Assembly (NCBI RefSeq): GCF_001545075.1 | Contig: NZ_FCOB02000013.1 | Location: forward strand, 1-64,000 | Source: Caballeronia ptereochthonis | Lineage (GTDB): Bacteria > Pseudomonadota > Gammaproteobacteria > Burkholderiales > Burkholderiaceae | Reading direction: 5' to 3' | Length of the DNA: 64,000 nucleotides | Shown: one piece after another, positions 62,596 to 64,000 of the stretch | How positions within the stretch are numbered: position 1 is the stretch's first letter | Layout: each line of letters opens with the position of its first letter | Program-made: the position numbers and the translations under genes | Notes under the pieces: model-generated | Database searches by the model: none | Told to the model about the DNA's origin: nothing | The model's input: only the letters and a program-made list of their open reading frames with translations

Positions 62596-63477
62596 ATGGA
62601 GACACGCAACCTCAAATACTTTCTGGCGGTGGTCGATGCGGGCAGCGTCACGCGCGCGGCCGAAGTGCTCGACATCGCGCAGCCGGCCTTGAGCCAGGCG
62701 CTTTCGCGCATGGAGCGCGATCTGGGTGTGAAGCTTTTCGAGCGCACGCGGCGGGGCGCTCAATTGACGCCGGCGGGCGAGGCGATCGTCGAGGACGTAC
62801 GCCTGAGCGTGGCGCGCATCGACGCCGCATCGCATCGCGCGCGTGAAATCGGCGCTCAGCGCGGCGGGAGGCTTACGATCGGCTTTGCATCGGCGGCGCT
62901 ATTCAATCTCTTGCCTCGCGCGATTGCTGCGCTGCGTGCGGAAGTGCCCAATGTCGAACTCATGCTCAAGGAAATGAGCAATGCGGAGCAGGCGAGCGCG
63001 CTGGAGAAGGGCACCATCGATATCGGCCTGCTGCATACACCCGTTGCCGTGGGCGGCCGCATGCGCGAGAAACTGATCGCGCGGGAACGTCTGCTGGCCG
63101 TGCTGCCGCTTTCGTTTGCACTCGGCGATGACGGCAAGGTCGGCTTGAAGGATCTCTCCGATGCGGGCCTCGTATGGTTTCCGGGCGATCAATTGCCGGT
63201 GGTTCGCGCGGGCATTCTGAGCGCGTTTCGCAAGGCGGGTTGCGAGGCGAATGTCGTGCAGGACGCGAATCGTTCGCTGACCGTGCTGGCTTGCGTCGCG
63301 GCGGGATGCGGCGCTTCGCTTCTGCCGCAATCCGTGACGGCGCTGCAATTCGCGGGCGTGCGCTTCTGCGACGTGCGCGACGGCGATAACCTGCCTCCTT
63401 TCGAACTCAGCGCGATATGGCCGATGCGCTCGCGTCCGACGCTTGCGGATCGCTTCGCGGCGTTGCTCGAGGCATGA
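62596..63477 (+). CDS. LysR family transcriptional regulator
   Basis: A 293-residue LysR regulator: helix-turn-helix near residues 3-60 (AVVDAGSVTRAAEVLDIAQPALSQALSRME) and the effector domain beginning GGRLTIGFASAALFNLLP. It belongs to the aromatic-compound-responsive branch by general appearance. It is divergent from the MFS/amidohydrolase/lyase operon, and the palindrome at 62571-62587 is its probable site. Confidence 0.9.
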   Translation: METRNLKYFLAVVDAGSVTRAAEVLDIAQPALSQALSRMERDLGVKLFERTRRGAQLTPAGEAIVEDVRLSVARIDAASHRAREIGAQRGGRLTIGFASAALFNLLPRAIAALRAEVPNVELMLKEMSNAEQASALEKGTIDIGLLHTPVAVGGRMREKLIARERLLAVLPLSFALGDDGKVGLKDLSDAGLVWFPGDQLPVVRAGILSAFRKAGCEANVVQDANRSLTVLACVAAGCGASLLPQSVTALQFAGVRFCDVRDGDNLPPFELSAIWPMRSRPTLADRFAALLEA

Positions 63478-63523
63478 GCACATTAGGGGTTAAAGTCATG
63501 GCAAATCTGGAGTCAAGGCAAGC

Positions 63524-64000
63524 ATGAATGAACCGCTAAACGATCTTCCTTTGCCCGAAGGAATCAGGTCGCGCATGATCGACAACGGCAATGGCCTTTC
63601 GATGCATGTGCTCGAAGCCGGGTTCGAAACGCCGGACCGGCCTTGCATCGTGCTGCTGCATGGTTTTCCCGAGCTGGCTTATAGCTGGCGCAAGATCATG
63701 GGGCCGCTCGCGGATGCGGGTTTTCACGTCATTGCGCCGGACCAGCGCGGTTATGGACGGACTACCGGAGCGCCCGCGTCATTCGATGCGGATCTCGATG
63801 ACTTCGCCTTTCCCAATCTCGTTCGCGATGTGCTCGGCCTGGTGTCGGCCTTGGGATATCGCAGCGTGGCATCGGTGATCGGGCATGATTTCGGCTCGCC
63901 TGTGGCCGCATGGTGCGCGTTGATCCGCCCTGACGTGTTCGCGTCTGTCGTCATGATGAGCGCGCCTTTCGCGGGGCCGCCCGTGTTCGCGTTCAATACC
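63524..64000 (+). CDS. Alpha/beta hydrolase, epoxide hydrolase-like (cut by window end)
   Basis: The first 159 residues of an alpha/beta hydrolase, open to the right edge. The oxyanion-hole motif HGFPE is at residues 46-50, APDQRGYGRT follows at 71-80, and the nucleophile elbow GHDFGS has Asp122. Asp in this position is typical of epoxide hydrolases and dehalogenases rather than Ser esterases. The acid and His residues lie beyond the window. It follows the LysR gene by 46 bases on the same strand and could be co-transcribed. Confidence 0.85.
   Translation, partial: MNEPLNDLPLPEGIRSRMIDNGNGLSMHVLEAGFETPDRPCIVLLHGFPELAYSWRKIMGPLADAGFHVIAPDQRGYGRTTGAPASFDADLDDFAFPNLVRDVLGLVSALGYRSVASVIGHDFGSPVAAWCALIRPDVFASVVMMSAPFAGPPVFAFNT

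Overview
The window looks like chromosomal accessory DNA from a high-GC betaproteobacterium of the family Burkholderiaceae, most likely Caballeronia or Paraburkholderia. This rests on codon usage, on families largely restricted to that group (DUF3348/DUF802/OmpA/DUF2894, DUF4148) and on the many small catabolic operons, each with its own LysR, GntR or AraC regulator. I could not search databases, so the genus is an inference. No tRNA, rRNA or CRISPR array was seen.

Layout. Positions 1-3507 hold an IS110 transposase tail, a dispersed hairpin repeat, a GFA-type zinc protein, an AcpA/phospholipase C-like lipoprotein, a small unknown protein and a GNAT acetyltransferase. An outer-membrane channel-like protein follows at 3719-4732. 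From 4747 to 11462 (minus strand) lies an envelope sulfatase operon: formylglycine-generating enzyme, HAD-like lipoprotein, sulfatase, and a membrane protein fused to a spermidine-synthase-like domain. Divergent from it (11711-18117) is a compact MoxR/DUF58/DUF4381/VWA/VWA-TPR/BatD operon, then a secreted Ntn amidase. At 19345-23683 a four-gene DUF3348/DUF802/OmpA/DUF2894 cluster encodes what reads as an ion-driven MotA/MotB-type (ZorA/ZorB-like) motor with a roughly 600-residue cytoplasmic tail. It is the strongest candidate here for a poorly described system.

Positions 23738-28871 carry a LysR, SDR, MFS and split-transketolase cluster with three tandem 50-bp palindromic repeats inside it. 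A CMD-family protein and a hybrid PAS histidine kinase follow, then a secreted aldose epimerase. At 33908-39780 is an operon of a transporter, an arylmalonate-decarboxylase-like racemase, a hydantoinase and two tandem SxxK hydrolases, divergent from a GntR regulator. A GntP permease comes next.

Positions 42529-47099 form an ECF41 sigma-factor module (sigma factor, CMD protein, cupin, LysR, NmrA-like protein, Ohr). One exact ECF41 promoter (TGTCACA-N16-CGTC) lies before the LysR gene, and a second shared bipartite motif lies before both the CMD and NmrA genes. Positions 47112-52325 are a catabolic operon (MFS, SDR, NIPSNAP, KstD-like flavoprotein, SDR) divergent from an AraC regulator. The rest holds a periplasmic trehalase, a SorA/SorB-type sulfite dehydrogenase pair, a tautomerase, an SDR lacking its catalytic Tyr, DUF1330 and DUF4148 proteins, a lyase/amidohydrolase/MFS operon with a divergent LysR, and the start of an epoxide-hydrolase-like gene cut by the window end.
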